This document shows positions 38,997 to 47,497 of a stretch of DNA of 64,000 bases, one piece after another. Position numbers and translations under genes: made by a program. The DNA is from a virus. Within the stretch, counting starts at the first letter, position 1, and each line of letters opens with the position of its first letter. Location: IMG/VR virus record IMGVR_UViG_3300042261_001152, positions 1-64,000 of that record. The stretch is one strand, 5' to 3'. The notes beneath the pieces are model-generated. The model worked only from the letters and a program-made list of their open reading frames with translations. It was not told the origin of the DNA and made no database searches.

Positions 38997-39013
38997 TGCC
39001 TCATTTTTAGGCA
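38997..39013. repeat. Short hairpin TGCCTCATTTTTAGGCA
   Basis: Second exact copy of the inverted repeat at 12795-12811. It covers the stop codon of the VWA-protein gene and precedes the promoter of the AAA+ gene. Confidence 0.4.
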
Positions 39014-41154
39014 ATCATTTTAATGAATCGGTTCAATAATACTCGGTTCAATCCCTTGCTTTTCTGCATTTTTCTAAAGGCTCTACCTATGTCTCTTACA
39101 TTGGCATTGGCTTCTACATCAAATTCGTCATTGACCACCATGTCACTTTTAACTATGTAATACTCATTGTAGCCGGCCTGCCTAAGTATGGCTACGCGAT
39201 CCTGACGAAATTGTTCCATGATTTTATTTTCGTCCAGAGTATTGTTCATGTCCTGCTGTGATCTAAGCTCCTGATTAACTGTGTTTCTAACAGAATTGGT
39301 TAGATAAAAACCAACAATGTTACAACCAGTGTTTAGGCGAACCAATTCTAACAGAGCCTTGTTTAAAGATTTTTGGCTGTGTCTGGCTCTGAGTCGTATG
39401 GTGTGTTTGGTTCTGTTATCAGTAATGAAAGTATTACTATACCAGCCTGAATCAACATATTGGAATCTAGGGCTAGTTAGATCTGGTTTGCCGTCGATGT
39501 CGTAATAGCCCTGAGACACCTTAACGGTCTGATCACTCTCACCATCGGTTAAGAACACCATGTTAACAATTTCTGCACCAGTGCGCGCACGGAATCTATC
39601 AAAAATATTCTGGCTCAGCAATAATGCACAATTCAATGGTGTGCTGTGCATGTGTTCGCAGGCTGGTTGAAAGTTCATCCAACCATAATCATAACCACCA
39701 TCACGGCTATATCTGCCACTGTTATTCATCCAAGTCTTCATGATCATGCAAAGGTTACCCACCATGCGTTTATAATCTACAGCACTCATGTTAGAGCTAA
39801 AATACTGCTGAAGCCTAAAGTCTGGATCTGTGATGGCTAACTGATTATCAATATGCGCGCCTCGTCTTAGAGACCATTGATCCTGATATATTTTTGTTGC
39901 ATCTTTGTCCTCCCAGAACACTCGATTGTCATTGGTAAAACCATACACCTCAAATGGAATGTTTACCTTGCGACAAAATTCCACCAGGATTAAAATCTGC
40001 TCTATGACACCAGCAATGCTAGAGTGCATGCTACCACTCATGTCATAGAACATGACCAAACCGTGATTCTTGCCCTTGGGTATGCTGGTAACCTTAAGGA
40101 ATAGATCCTCGCTAAATTTATACTTGAATAATTTTTTAACATCAATTTCGCCTGTTTTGCTGATCTGAGCTCTGGCCAATTGCTGAGCATTACGACGCAA
40201 TTCAAATTCTTTAACCAGGTAATTGATGAATTTTAAATTCTTTAATCTAAATGCAGCATAGATTTCTGCACGACGCTCTTCCTGCTCGGGCTTAAAGTTA
40301 TGCAACTGGAGCATGGTTTTATAGCTCCAGACATAAGGGTTAGCATCATAGGTGCCAACCGTATAATAGTTATAGGGTTGTGATTTTTCGTCTAAGAGTT
40401 CATGTTCACGTTTTCTAAAAGCTTCATCAGTTAAACTGCGAGGCGCTTGCATGTCTAAAATTTTCTGAGCCAATGCCTCGGCTTCTTCGTCAGTTAGATC
40501 TAACTCCTGACTCTGACCATCGTCATCACCAGTACCTTCACCAAATTCTATTTTCATTAGATCGGCCTGAGCTTTAAGTTTTTTATCTTTTAATTCTTCC
40601 TCGGCCATTTTATATAGACGCTTGGCAATATCAACTACTTCATCCCAGGTTTCGCAGGCTTCTACTTCCTGTATGAGCTCTTGCTCAGCTGGACTAAAAT
40701 CAATGTTAAGTAGTGCGCCTACCTTAAAGTATAGATTAAGGCGGTCAATAAAAAGTAAATCATCAACATCTTCTTGGGCAATACCAAAAAAGTCTCGATC
40801 AAATAATTCTCTATAGGCTACATGGAAGTTTTTCTTGATGCCAGGATACTGACGTTTGATCAATTTTTCAATGCGGGCATCTTCTAATACATTCAAGAAG
40901 CCTTTGAAATGGTCACCGAAATCTTTATCCATGACCTGATCATGCCAGCCTTCGTGCGGAGTATATAGAGCATGACCTACTTCATGGCCTGTTAACAGGT
41001 CATATAGATCAGAACTCATGTCCTTCCAGCTGGGTAGTGCAAGAAGCCTATTTTTAGTATCAAAGTAGGCTGTGGGAATGTTTTTATGTTGAACCGTTAG
41101 ATTTTCTTTGGCCAACAATCTTGCTAAAATACTTTTACTTTGCTTAATATCCAT
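39007..41154 (-). CDS. VWA-domain metalloprotease-like protein, CobT-type
   Basis: 715 residues from ATG 41154 (MDIKQSKSILARLLAKEN) behind AAGGTGAG. Early HEVGHALYTPHEGWH, an HExxH zinc motif. The C-terminal half is a von Willebrand A domain with MIDAS LVMFYDMSGSMHSS and LTDGES. An acidic linker (LDLTDEEAEAL, about 220) separates the parts. Pairs with the downstream MoxR-like ATPase, as in CobS/CobT chelatases and MoxR-VWA systems. Known in T4-like aquatic phages without proven function. Confidence 0.82.
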   Translation of the reverse strand: MDIKQSKSILARLLAKENLTVQHKNIPTAYFDTKNRLLALPSWKDMSSDLYDLLTGHEVGHALYTPHEGWHDQVMDKDFGDHFKGFLNVLEDARIEKLIKRQYPGIKKNFHVAYRELFDRDFFGIAQEDVDDLLFIDRLNLYFKVGALLNIDFSPAEQELIQEVEACETWDEVVDIAKRLYKMAEEELKDKKLKAQADLMKIEFGEGTGDDDGQSQELDLTDEEAEALAQKILDMQAPRSLTDEAFRKREHELLDEKSQPYNYYTVGTYDANPYVWSYKTMLQLHNFKPEQEERRAEIYAAFRLKNLKFINYLVKEFELRRNAQQLARAQISKTGEIDVKKLFKYKFSEDLFLKVTSIPKGKNHGLVMFYDMSGSMHSSIAGVIEQILILVEFCRKVNIPFEVYGFTNDNRVFWEDKDATKIYQDQWSLRRGAHIDNQLAITDPDFRLQQYFSSNMSAVDYKRMVGNLCMIMKTWMNNSGRYSRDGGYDYGWMNFQPACEHMHSTPLNCALLLSQNIFDRFRARTGAEIVNMVFLTDGESDQTVKVSQGYYDIDGKPDLTSPRFQYVDSGWYSNTFITDNRTKHTIRLRARHSQKSLNKALLELVRLNTGCNIVGFYLTNSVRNTVNQELRSQQDMNNTLDENKIMEQFRQDRVAILRQAGYNEYYIVKSDMVVNDEFDVEANANVRDIGRAFRKMQKSKGLNRVLLNRFIKMIA

Positions 41155-41181
41155 AAGTCTCACCTTATTAAGTATACAACC

Positions 41182-41209
41182 ATTATATAGGAACGATGCT
41201 AGATGTCAA
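41182..41209 (-). promoter_or_regulatory. Early promoter, conserved phage family
   Basis: TTGACA, 16-base spacer ending ATCGTTCCTA, TATAAT, before the VWA protein gene. Confidence 0.72.
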
Positions 41210-41558
41210 GCATTTTATCCAAATAACCATAAGGAACACCCAAATAGTATTCCAAAAAGCCTGTATCACCACGAGTGTCATAGGCTTCATGTAACCAGCG
41301 AATGGCCATGCTTCGGTCTTTAGCGCCTGACATCATAAGATCCTGGATGCGAATCTCTAGGTCATGCACAGCTGCTGCTTCTTCGCGAGCCTCATTAGCC
41401 GTGCGCTCGTCTAGCTCAACTAAAAGACCATCCCAGATAGCTTGCTTTTGATCCGGTGTTGCTTCATCCCAGGATGCATAGCCACCTATGCTAGGTCTAT
41501 GACCACGAGCGTCTTTATGGAGATCGCTATATGTAACATCATCATAAGTATAAGCCAT
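41199..41558 (-). CDS. Conserved hypothetical early protein
   Basis: 119 residues from ATG 41558 (MAYTYDDVTYSDLHKDARGH) with GGTGAGGA upstream. DLHKDARGHRPSI and an acidic helical middle recur in phage proteins of unknown role. Own promoter at 41590-41618. Confidence 0.55.
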   Translation of the reverse strand: MAYTYDDVTYSDLHKDARGHRPSIGGYASWDEATPDQKQAIWDGLLVELDERTANEAREEAAAVHDLEIRIQDLMMSGAKDRSMAIRWLHEAYDTRGDTGFLEYYLGVPYGYLDKMLDI

Positions 41559-41589
41559 ATTCCTCACCTTTCTTAATTATTATACAAGT

Positions 41590-41618
41590 ATTATATAGTA
41601 AAAAGGGCTCTGTGTCAA
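41590..41618 (-). promoter_or_regulatory. Early promoter with tandem upstream repeats
   Basis: TTGACA, 17-base spacer, TATAAT; immediately upstream are two 27-base repeats at 41624-41677. Confidence 0.7.
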
Positions 41619-41623
41619 GCCCT

Positions 41624-41677
41624 AAAAGTACTTAGAAATCAATGAGTTACAAAAGTACTTGAAAATCAATGAGTTAG
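41624..41677 (+). repeat. Tandem 27-base repeat upstream of an early promoter
   Basis: AAAAGTACTTAGAAATCAAT... (41624-41650) and AAAAGTACTTGAAAATCAAT... (41651-41677), differing at three positions. Related copies are at 14044-14096, 10728-10754 and, reversed, 13687-13710. Confidence 0.65.
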
Positions 41678-41683
41678 CGAATC

Positions 41684-41758
<75 letters not shown>

Positions 41759-41763
41759 TCTGT

Positions 41764-42261
41764 TTAAGATTTATTCAACCACCAGTCCTCCCAGGGGAAT
41801 ACAATCCAATCATCACACTGAGTATCCATGAGCATTTCGCCATAGAAGTCGCAGTCAAACTTACTGGTGGATTTTTCTAATAGGGTAGCATAGATGATGT
41901 TGTTATCAGAAAAGAATTCATCATGAAATAATCCCTTGAGGCCTTTTAGGGTTTCGCCTGAATCATTGATATCGTCTACTACAACAATCTGACCAGTCTC
42001 AATGAGCTCACCCATGCGGTCTATGACATGGTTTGTAGCTGCATCATTAAGACTTGCCTCATCTCGATCTCTGAGACTATAATCTAAGACTAATAAAGGA
42101 CAATTAAAATAATGACTCATCATTACAGCTGGTGTTAATCCACCACGAGTAATGCCTACTATGGCCGCTGGTTTAATGCCATTCTTTTGTAAATGGCGTA
42201 TGATATTATTTACCTGACCCTGGACTTCATCATGACTTAAAAATCTTTTCTTCACTAACAT
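41764..42261 (-). CDS. Phosphoribosyltransferase
   Basis: 165 residues. PRPP-binding loop IVVVDDINDSGETLKGL (about 93-109) and an early GITRGGLTPAVM loop place it in the type I PRTase family (xanthine/hypoxanthine-guanine type). Transfers phosphoribose to a base; likely purine salvage. It could recycle guanine released by the DpdA-like enzyme, an inference from context. Confidence 0.8.
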   Translation of the reverse strand: MLVKKRFLSHDEVQGQVNNIIRHLQKNGIKPAAIVGITRGGLTPAVMMSHYFNCPLLVLDYSLRDRDEASLNDAATNHVIDRMGELIETGQIVVVDDINDSGETLKGLKGLFHDEFFSDNNIIYATLLEKSTSKFDCDFYGEMLMDTQCDDWIVFPWEDWWLNKS

Positions 42262-42265
42262 AATT

Positions 42266-42529
42266 TTAACTTTCTATAATTTTTCTCAAAATATCTTCGA
42301 ATTGTTCTATCTTGGCTGTGCGATTAGGCCAATAGATATGAGACTTTTCTGGATTCTTTTTTAGGTTTGATAATAATGGTACTATGGCATTGTATAAACG
42401 ATCAAGTTTATCTTCGAGCTGGTTTACGGTCTTAGCAGCAGTTTCAGTTTTAGTAGTTAGGTTCTGTACTGCTTCTAATTCATCTTCGTCTACGGCGGTA
42501 AAGCCAAAGTCAAAATCCTGGTCTGACAT
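42266..42529 (-). CDS. Conserved T4-like small protein
   Basis: 87 residues from ATG 42529 (MSDQDFDFGFTAVDEDELEA), behind AAGGGGATAAA. A short acidic start and a coiled-coil LEDKLDRLYNAIVPLLSNL. The DFGFTAVDEDELE pattern recurs beside gp46/47 in T4-like aquatic phages. Role unknown. Confidence 0.6.
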   Translation of the reverse strand: MSDQDFDFGFTAVDEDELEAVQNLTTKTETAAKTVNQLEDKLDRLYNAIVPLLSNLKKNPEKSHIYWPNRTAKIEQFEDILRKIIES

Positions 42530-42530
42530 T

Positions 42531-44249
42531 TTATCCCCTTGCAATTCTGCTAAAGTTTTGGAACTTTTCAAATTTAATAACACTGCGAAACTTATCAAAA
42601 AGTACATCGCCCTTGTGACTGATAACAAATACATTGGTTTCATCACCCAGAGTATTTAATAGGTTCATGAGGTAGTCTGTTCCATTGTTGTCTAAGCTGC
42701 TGTCAAATACTTCATCTAACAGCAATAGGTTTGTGCTGGCACTATTCTTCATCTTGGCTATGGTACGCCAGGTAAATAATAGAGCTAGGTCAATTCTCTG
42801 TTTCTCTCCCTCACTAAAACTAGCATAGCTAAAGTCATCACGATGACGACTCTTGATGGTTTCATTAAAGGCTTCGTCTAGTTCAAAGCTAACAAAGAAG
42901 TCCATGGCAGCAAGATATTTATTGACCAGCTTGTTTATAACTGGCAAGTATTGACGAATAATTTTTGTCTTGATACCTGTGTCTTTTAACAGACTGGACG
43001 CTATGTCCTGATAGTATTTTTCTTCATTAAGTGTGGTCTTTTCACCTACCAGTGTCATGACTTCTTTGGCCATGGCCTTGAGTTTTTGCTTTTCATCATC
43101 CATGTCGCTGGTATCATCTTCGTCAGCATTGCGGTCTGCCTGCAACTTCTGTATGTATTTTTGACCAGCTATGATCTGATTGTTAAAGGTCAGTATTTCA
43201 TTATTGGTTTCTATGATGTCTTCTTGTATGCCATCAATCTCAATGATGCGAGCATTGACAGCCTGTAGTTGTTCATCTAGTTTGGCCAGGCCAGCTTCAA
43301 TTTCCAGTGCCTTGCTGGTATGTTCGTGTATGGCCTGAGTCTTTAGGTCAGCATTTAAATTCTGCTGACAGGTAGGACAGTTATCATTGTCATGATAGAA
43401 CTCAATGTCTTTTTGAATCTTAAGGGCTCGATCCTGCAGCTTGTGCTGAAAGTCATAGAGCTGATGCTTGTCACCCATGATCTTTTCGCTATCAGTAATC
43501 ATGGCCTTGAGTTTGTCGATGCGTTCACTCAGTGATTGTACATTGCCCTCATAGAGTTTAATTTCATCTTCGGTGTTGGCAATTCTTAATTCAACATCGG
43601 CATGACGCTTGTCTGCACTTTCTTTCAGTGACTTGATAAACTCATCCTGTAGTCGAACCTTTTCTTTATGCACTTCGATGTCAGCATCCATCTGACGCAA
43701 TCTGTCTGCTAGCTCTCGGCTCTTTTCTTTTAGTATGACATTCATGGTGCTAAAGATGCGAATGTCTAATAAGTCTTCAATGATTTCTCTGCGATGACTT
43801 GGAGGCAACTGCATGAATGGTGTAAAGCTTGCACTACCCAGTATGACAATCTGAGTAAATGATTTGTAATTTAATTTTAAGATATGCTCTTCCAGATACT
43901 TCTGAAAGTCTCGGCTATCTGCTTCCTGATTTAACTGCTCATCATTGCAGTAGATTTCAAAGCGAGCCGGCTTATGCCCCCGAATAATGGTATAGTCTTT
44001 GCTACCAATCTGGAAGTCAAGCGTGACTTCTAGGTTTTTCTGATTGATACTATTCAATAACTGAGGTTTACTTACATCTCTAAACCCACGATTGAATAGT
44101 GCAAAGCATATGGCATCCAGTATAGTACTCTTGCCTGCACCATTTTCGCCAACAATTAAAGTTGTAGGACTGCGGCGTAAATCAATCTCAATACCGGCAT
44201 TACCAGTACTAAGCATATTCTTCCAGGTTACCTGTTTAAATAAAATCAT
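42531..44249 (-). CDS. gp46: Recombination endonuclease subunit, T4 gp46 (SbcC/Rad50-like)
   Basis: 572 residues. Walker A IVGENGAGKSTILDA (about 32-46), coiled-coil arms with a CPTCQQN zinc hook (about 290), signature FSEGEKQRIDLALLF and Walker B LLLLDEVFDSSLD. Works with gp47 to resect DNA ends and break down host DNA. Overlaps gp47 by four bases. Confidence 0.95.
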   Translation of the reverse strand: MILFKQVTWKNMLSTGNAGIEIDLRRSPTTLIVGENGAGKSTILDAICFALFNRGFRDVSKPQLLNSINQKNLEVTLDFQIGSKDYTIIRGHKPARFEIYCNDEQLNQEADSRDFQKYLEEHILKLNYKSFTQIVILGSASFTPFMQLPPSHRREIIEDLLDIRIFSTMNVILKEKSRELADRLRQMDADIEVHKEKVRLQDEFIKSLKESADKRHADVELRIANTEDEIKLYEGNVQSLSERIDKLKAMITDSEKIMGDKHQLYDFQHKLQDRALKIQKDIEFYHDNDNCPTCQQNLNADLKTQAIHEHTSKALEIEAGLAKLDEQLQAVNARIIEIDGIQEDIIETNNEILTFNNQIIAGQKYIQKLQADRNADEDDTSDMDDEKQKLKAMAKEVMTLVGEKTTLNEEKYYQDIASSLLKDTGIKTKIIRQYLPVINKLVNKYLAAMDFFVSFELDEAFNETIKSRHRDDFSYASFSEGEKQRIDLALLFTWRTIAKMKNSASTNLLLLDEVFDSSLDNNGTDYLMNLLNTLGDETNVFVISHKGDVLFDKFRSVIKFEKFQNFSRIARG

Positions 44250-45295
44250 TCAGCGTGTTGTGCTTCTATGTAGAGTTCTTTGAGTAGGTTTTTAATTCTG
44301 GGCTTGTCGGCATCGGTTTCAACGCCATCAACAAAACCATTTAATAGGCTAATGGTATCTTCCAGATTGATTTCTTCATCTAGAGCGTCAGTTTCAAACT
44401 CACTAAAGTCTTCGATAATTTTTAATTCTAATAGATTCTGCTTGTAGAGTCGATCCATGAAACGATCATATTTGTAAAAATCATTCTTATTAATGATGAT
44501 TAACTTGACCATTTTATCAGCAAACATGCTGACATCTATGCTGTCTGGATCTACCTTGGTGTCATCATAGAGATATTTTAAAAAGATTTCATGAGGGTTA
44601 TAGACAACTTCCATGCCCAGAGTTTCAGTATCTAGTATGGTAAAGCCACGAGGATCATCATAATCATTCCAGGTAATAGCATAAGGATTGCCTATGTAGG
44701 TAATGTTGTCCTGACTGCTGCGATGATGGAAGTGTCCAGAACAGACCAGATCAAAACGATCAAATAGTTTGCGGTCCATGCCATGGTCGTTCATCTGACC
44801 TTTGTACATGCTAAAGCCTTCGAGCTCTAGATGACTAAACATTACTGGTGCTGTAGTTGCACGAACCAGATCCATGGCCTCCTGATAGTTGTCTGCACAG
44901 ATCCAGGGCATCATAATGAATTTAAAATCTTCAATCATAACCTCAGTGGGTTTATCATAGGTATTAACATGAGCATACTGACTGGCCAATAGATCAATGC
45001 TGTTTACATCATTGGTATTCTTAAAGTAAGTATCATGGTTGCCAGCAATCATATGGCACTTGATGTCATGCTTGGTTAATTGATCAAAGAAGTATTCTCT
45101 GCAACTTTTTAATATGTTAAAGTTGATGTACTTGCGGCGATCAAATACATCACCCAGATGGATTATGGTCTTGATGCCTCGGCGCTGTAATTCAGGAAAA
45201 AATACTTCAGTATAAAATTTTCTGAAATAGTTGTCAAATTGCACACTATCACCACGAGCACCAAAGTGCGTATCAGTTATTAGAGCTACTTTCAT
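44246..45295 (-). CDS. gp47: Recombination nuclease subunit, T4 gp47 (SbcD/Mre11-like)
   Basis: 349 residues from ATG 45295 (MKVALITDTHFGARGD). Metallophosphoesterase motifs DTHFG, IHLGDVFDRR, AGNHDTY and CSGHFHHR are intact. Nuclease partner of gp46. The start lies inside the preceding DUF465-like frame (23-base overlap). Confidence 0.95.
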   Translation of the reverse strand: MKVALITDTHFGARGDSVQFDNYFRKFYTEVFFPELQRRGIKTIIHLGDVFDRRKYINFNILKSCREYFFDQLTKHDIKCHMIAGNHDTYFKNTNDVNSIDLLASQYAHVNTYDKPTEVMIEDFKFIMMPWICADNYQEAMDLVRATTAPVMFSHLELEGFSMYKGQMNDHGMDRKLFDRFDLVCSGHFHHRSSQDNITYIGNPYAITWNDYDDPRGFTILDTETLGMEVVYNPHEIFLKYLYDDTKVDPDSIDVSMFADKMVKLIIINKNDFYKYDRFMDRLYKQNLLELKIIEDFSEFETDALDEEINLEDTISLLNGFVDGVETDADKPRIKNLLKELYIEAQHAE

Positions 45296-45434
45296 ATTCA
45301 GCAATTTTTCTTTTTAGGATGAGTTTTTCGTGCTTCATCTTTTGCAGATGAGCATCATCTAGATAATGACTATAACCTTCCTGAATCTTACGATCAAGAT
45401 CAGCATGCTGCTGCTTGAGTGCTTCTAAATCCAT
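45273..45434 (-). CDS. DUF465/SlyX-like small coiled-coil protein
   Basis: 53 residues, MDLEALKQQHADLDRKIQEG then AHLQKMKHEKLILKRKIAEY. The L..(H)..LD..I and LK..KL.LK..I pattern matches small bacterial DUF465/YdcH proteins. Partial overlap with gp47 suggests translational coupling. Function unknown. Confidence 0.6.
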   Translation of the reverse strand: MDLEALKQQHADLDRKIQEGYSHYLDDAHLQKMKHEKLILKRKIAEYESSSNN

Positions 45435-45442
45435 AGAGCCTC

Positions 45443-46009
45443 CTAGTTAGATTGTCTGTATTGATTGATATAGGTTGAACGAGACTTAGGTGTCTCCCAC
45501 CAGTCGATCTGATTGACTCTAACACCAAGCTTATGCATCTTGGCATCTACAATGTCAGCCATCCAGCGACTTAGATTTTCACTTGTTGGAACAAAATCTA
45601 CTACTAAAAATCCTTCCTGGTGTTCATATTCTGGGCTAGCTGGATCTAAACCATCTAGATCTAATTTCCAACCTGCTACAAAATCTGTTCCAGGAACTAC
45701 AACATTATGAAGTCTTCTACTACCTACTACGCTGTCATACAATGGATCATTGCGATCTATGACAAACTGATGATCAATGTTGTCATTGATCCATTTCTTT
45801 AGCCATTCTAAATGGCGGAAGTCTGTTACCATGCCTGTGATGTCCAGAGTATTGTTAACACTTTCTAAATAGACCTGTACTTTACCTTCATGTCCATGCA
45901 AATGTCTGCAGGCGCACTTTAAGTCCGCAGCATACTCACCATTGAGTTGCTGAGTCCAGACTCTGTGTCCATAACAAAATTCAAACGTCTTATCAATTAT
46001 CCAAGCCAT
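45443..46009 (-). CDS. queD: 6-carboxytetrahydropterin synthase QueD
   Basis: 188 residues. Zinc His at FEFCYGHRV and RHLHGHEGKV (HxH), catalytic Cys in LKCACRHLHGH, MVTDFRHLEWLKKW, and a PTSEN substrate motif (VPTSENLSRW, Glu). Converts dihydroneopterin triphosphate to 6-carboxytetrahydropterin, the step between FolE and QueE in 7-deazaguanine synthesis. Overlaps the adjacent cytidylyltransferase gene by 17 bases. Confidence 0.9.
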   Translation of the reverse strand: MAWIIDKTFEFCYGHRVWTQQLNGEYAADLKCACRHLHGHEGKVQVYLESVNNTLDITGMVTDFRHLEWLKKWINDNIDHQFVIDRNDPLYDSVVGSRRLHNVVVPGTDFVAGWKLDLDGLDPASPEYEHQEGFLVVDFVPTSENLSRWMADIVDAKMHKLGVRVNQIDWWETPKSRSTYINQYRQSN

Positions 46010-46430
46010 ACTCTGCCCTTTCTGCTTTAAGATTTTCTGCTAAATTTACTCGTTGTCTAAGCTCACTGCTGCTAAAACTATGACGACGCTTATTATAATG
46101 AATTTCTGTATCAAAATCTTTGCCAGTAAAGTCTCGATCCTTATATTCTTCACCAACAAAACGTACATCTATTTTATATGATAACAGTAGATCTGTCAAT
46201 TCCTTTTCAGTTGCATAAGGAATAATTTCATCTATGTATTTGCAAGCCTTTAATTGTTCGAATCGTTCAAATAAACTCTGTATGGGTTTATTTTTAGTTG
46301 GGCGATCTATGGTTGGATCACTTTGCAGACCAACAATTAAATAGTCACAGTGCTCTTTGGCCTCTTTGAGCATCATAATATGGCCAGCATGAAATAAATC
46401 AAATGTACTACAGGTAAATCCTATTCGCAT
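45993..46430 (-). CDS. Glycerol-3-phosphate cytidylyltransferase-like protein
   Basis: 145 residues. GFTCSTFDLFHAGHIMMLKE carries the HxGH motif and RHSFSSSELRQRV the RTxGISTT-like end, as in TagD/CCT enzymes. Joins CTP and a phospho-alcohol. Partly overlaps queD and the glycosyltransferase gene, so the three are one unit. Confidence 0.8.
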   Translation of the reverse strand: MRIGFTCSTFDLFHAGHIMMLKEAKEHCDYLIVGLQSDPTIDRPTKNKPIQSLFERFEQLKACKYIDEIIPYATEKELTDLLLSYKIDVRFVGEEYKDRDFTGKDFDTEIHYNKRRHSFSSSELRQRVNLAENLKAERAEYGLDN

Positions 46431-47497
46431 GATTTTACATCCAATAATTGATCTAACATTAGTGTGCAGTTTAGATAGGCATTCTTAATGGTCCACTGAG
46501 CCATTTCTAAATCTTTAGCATATTTTTCTGGATGATGCATTCTGTCACGAATAAATTCAACCAGCTTAGGTTTGTATATCAAGAAATTGTCTACAGAGCT
46601 GGTCCAGTTGCTAGGATATTTAAATGCATCTGGATACATTTCAGCATAGCTGCAACGATCTGGCAATACTGGAATTACTCCAGCCAGTACAGCTTCCATG
46701 ATGCTGATGCCTAGATTTTCATGCAAGGCACAACTAAATATGATCTGACTGCTGGCCAATTCTTTATAATAGGCCTGTTTGTTCAGGGACATTTTAGCTG
46801 TAATGACTACATCAAAATCTGTTTTTAATTCTTCAGCAATCTCAGGTTGTTTGTCGGCATTATATCTATGAGGCCAGATAACTTTATGTTGTTTTTTGGT
46901 ATGTGCCAGAGCTTCTAGTTGTGGTATGATATATTCATGAGGCTGACCGCTTCTGCGGGCCTTATAACACTGATCACGATCAATTTCTAAATTGGTCAAG
47001 AACATGTTCTTATGAAAGTTAGTTGCATACCAGTTATAATCACAGGCATGGAACCAGGCTCGTTCCTGATGAGGTGGCCAGTCTTTGCGCATCTTCATGC
47101 CCAGTATGTCAGTTGGATCATAATGACCTGCATGCCAGATGCCATGAATCTCTACAGGTATGTCCAGTAAATCTGACATATAACGAATTGCAGTAACAGC
47201 AAAATTCCAGGCATCAGTTACCAGAAACTTATCACCTGCCTTGACTCGCCCGTGCATGAACAACTCACTAATAGCCTGAACCTGAGCAGCTTTATAATAA
47301 TTGGTGGTTGCAAAATCTAAAAATGCTCCCGTAGTAGTTGCATTGTTAGCACCTTCACCAGCAATGGTAACTACTTCAAATGGATCTAATTTTAATTCAG
47401 TAATTCTATCACCAATGATTCGGGGAATGTTTTCATACCACTGTTTGGTATAACGACTATCAATAGGTTCGATTGGAACTATGTAGATTGTTTTCAT
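46421..47497 (-). CDS. Putative GT-B glycosyltransferase
   Basis: 358 residues. C-terminal Rossmann half with CALHENLGISIMEAVLAGVI, the donor-site E..(G)...EA pattern of GT-B retaining enzymes, then PVLPDRCSYAEMYP. N-terminal half has WYENIPRIIG and GHYDPTDILG. Sits between two nucleotidyltransferase genes and the deazaguanine genes, so it may glycosylate DNA or surface glycans; acceptor unknown. Confidence 0.72.
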   Translation of the reverse strand: MKTIYIVPIEPIDSRYTKQWYENIPRIIGDRITELKLDPFEVVTIAGEGANNATTTGAFLDFATTNYYKAAQVQAISELFMHGRVKAGDKFLVTDAWNFAVTAIRYMSDLLDIPVEIHGIWHAGHYDPTDILGMKMRKDWPPHQERAWFHACDYNWYATNFHKNMFLTNLEIDRDQCYKARRSGQPHEYIIPQLEALAHTKKQHKVIWPHRYNADKQPEIAEELKTDFDVVITAKMSLNKQAYYKELASSQIIFSCALHENLGISIMEAVLAGVIPVLPDRCSYAEMYPDAFKYPSNWTSSVDNFLIYKPKLVEFIRDRMHHPEKYAKDLEMAQWTIKNAYLNCTLMLDQLLDVKSCE

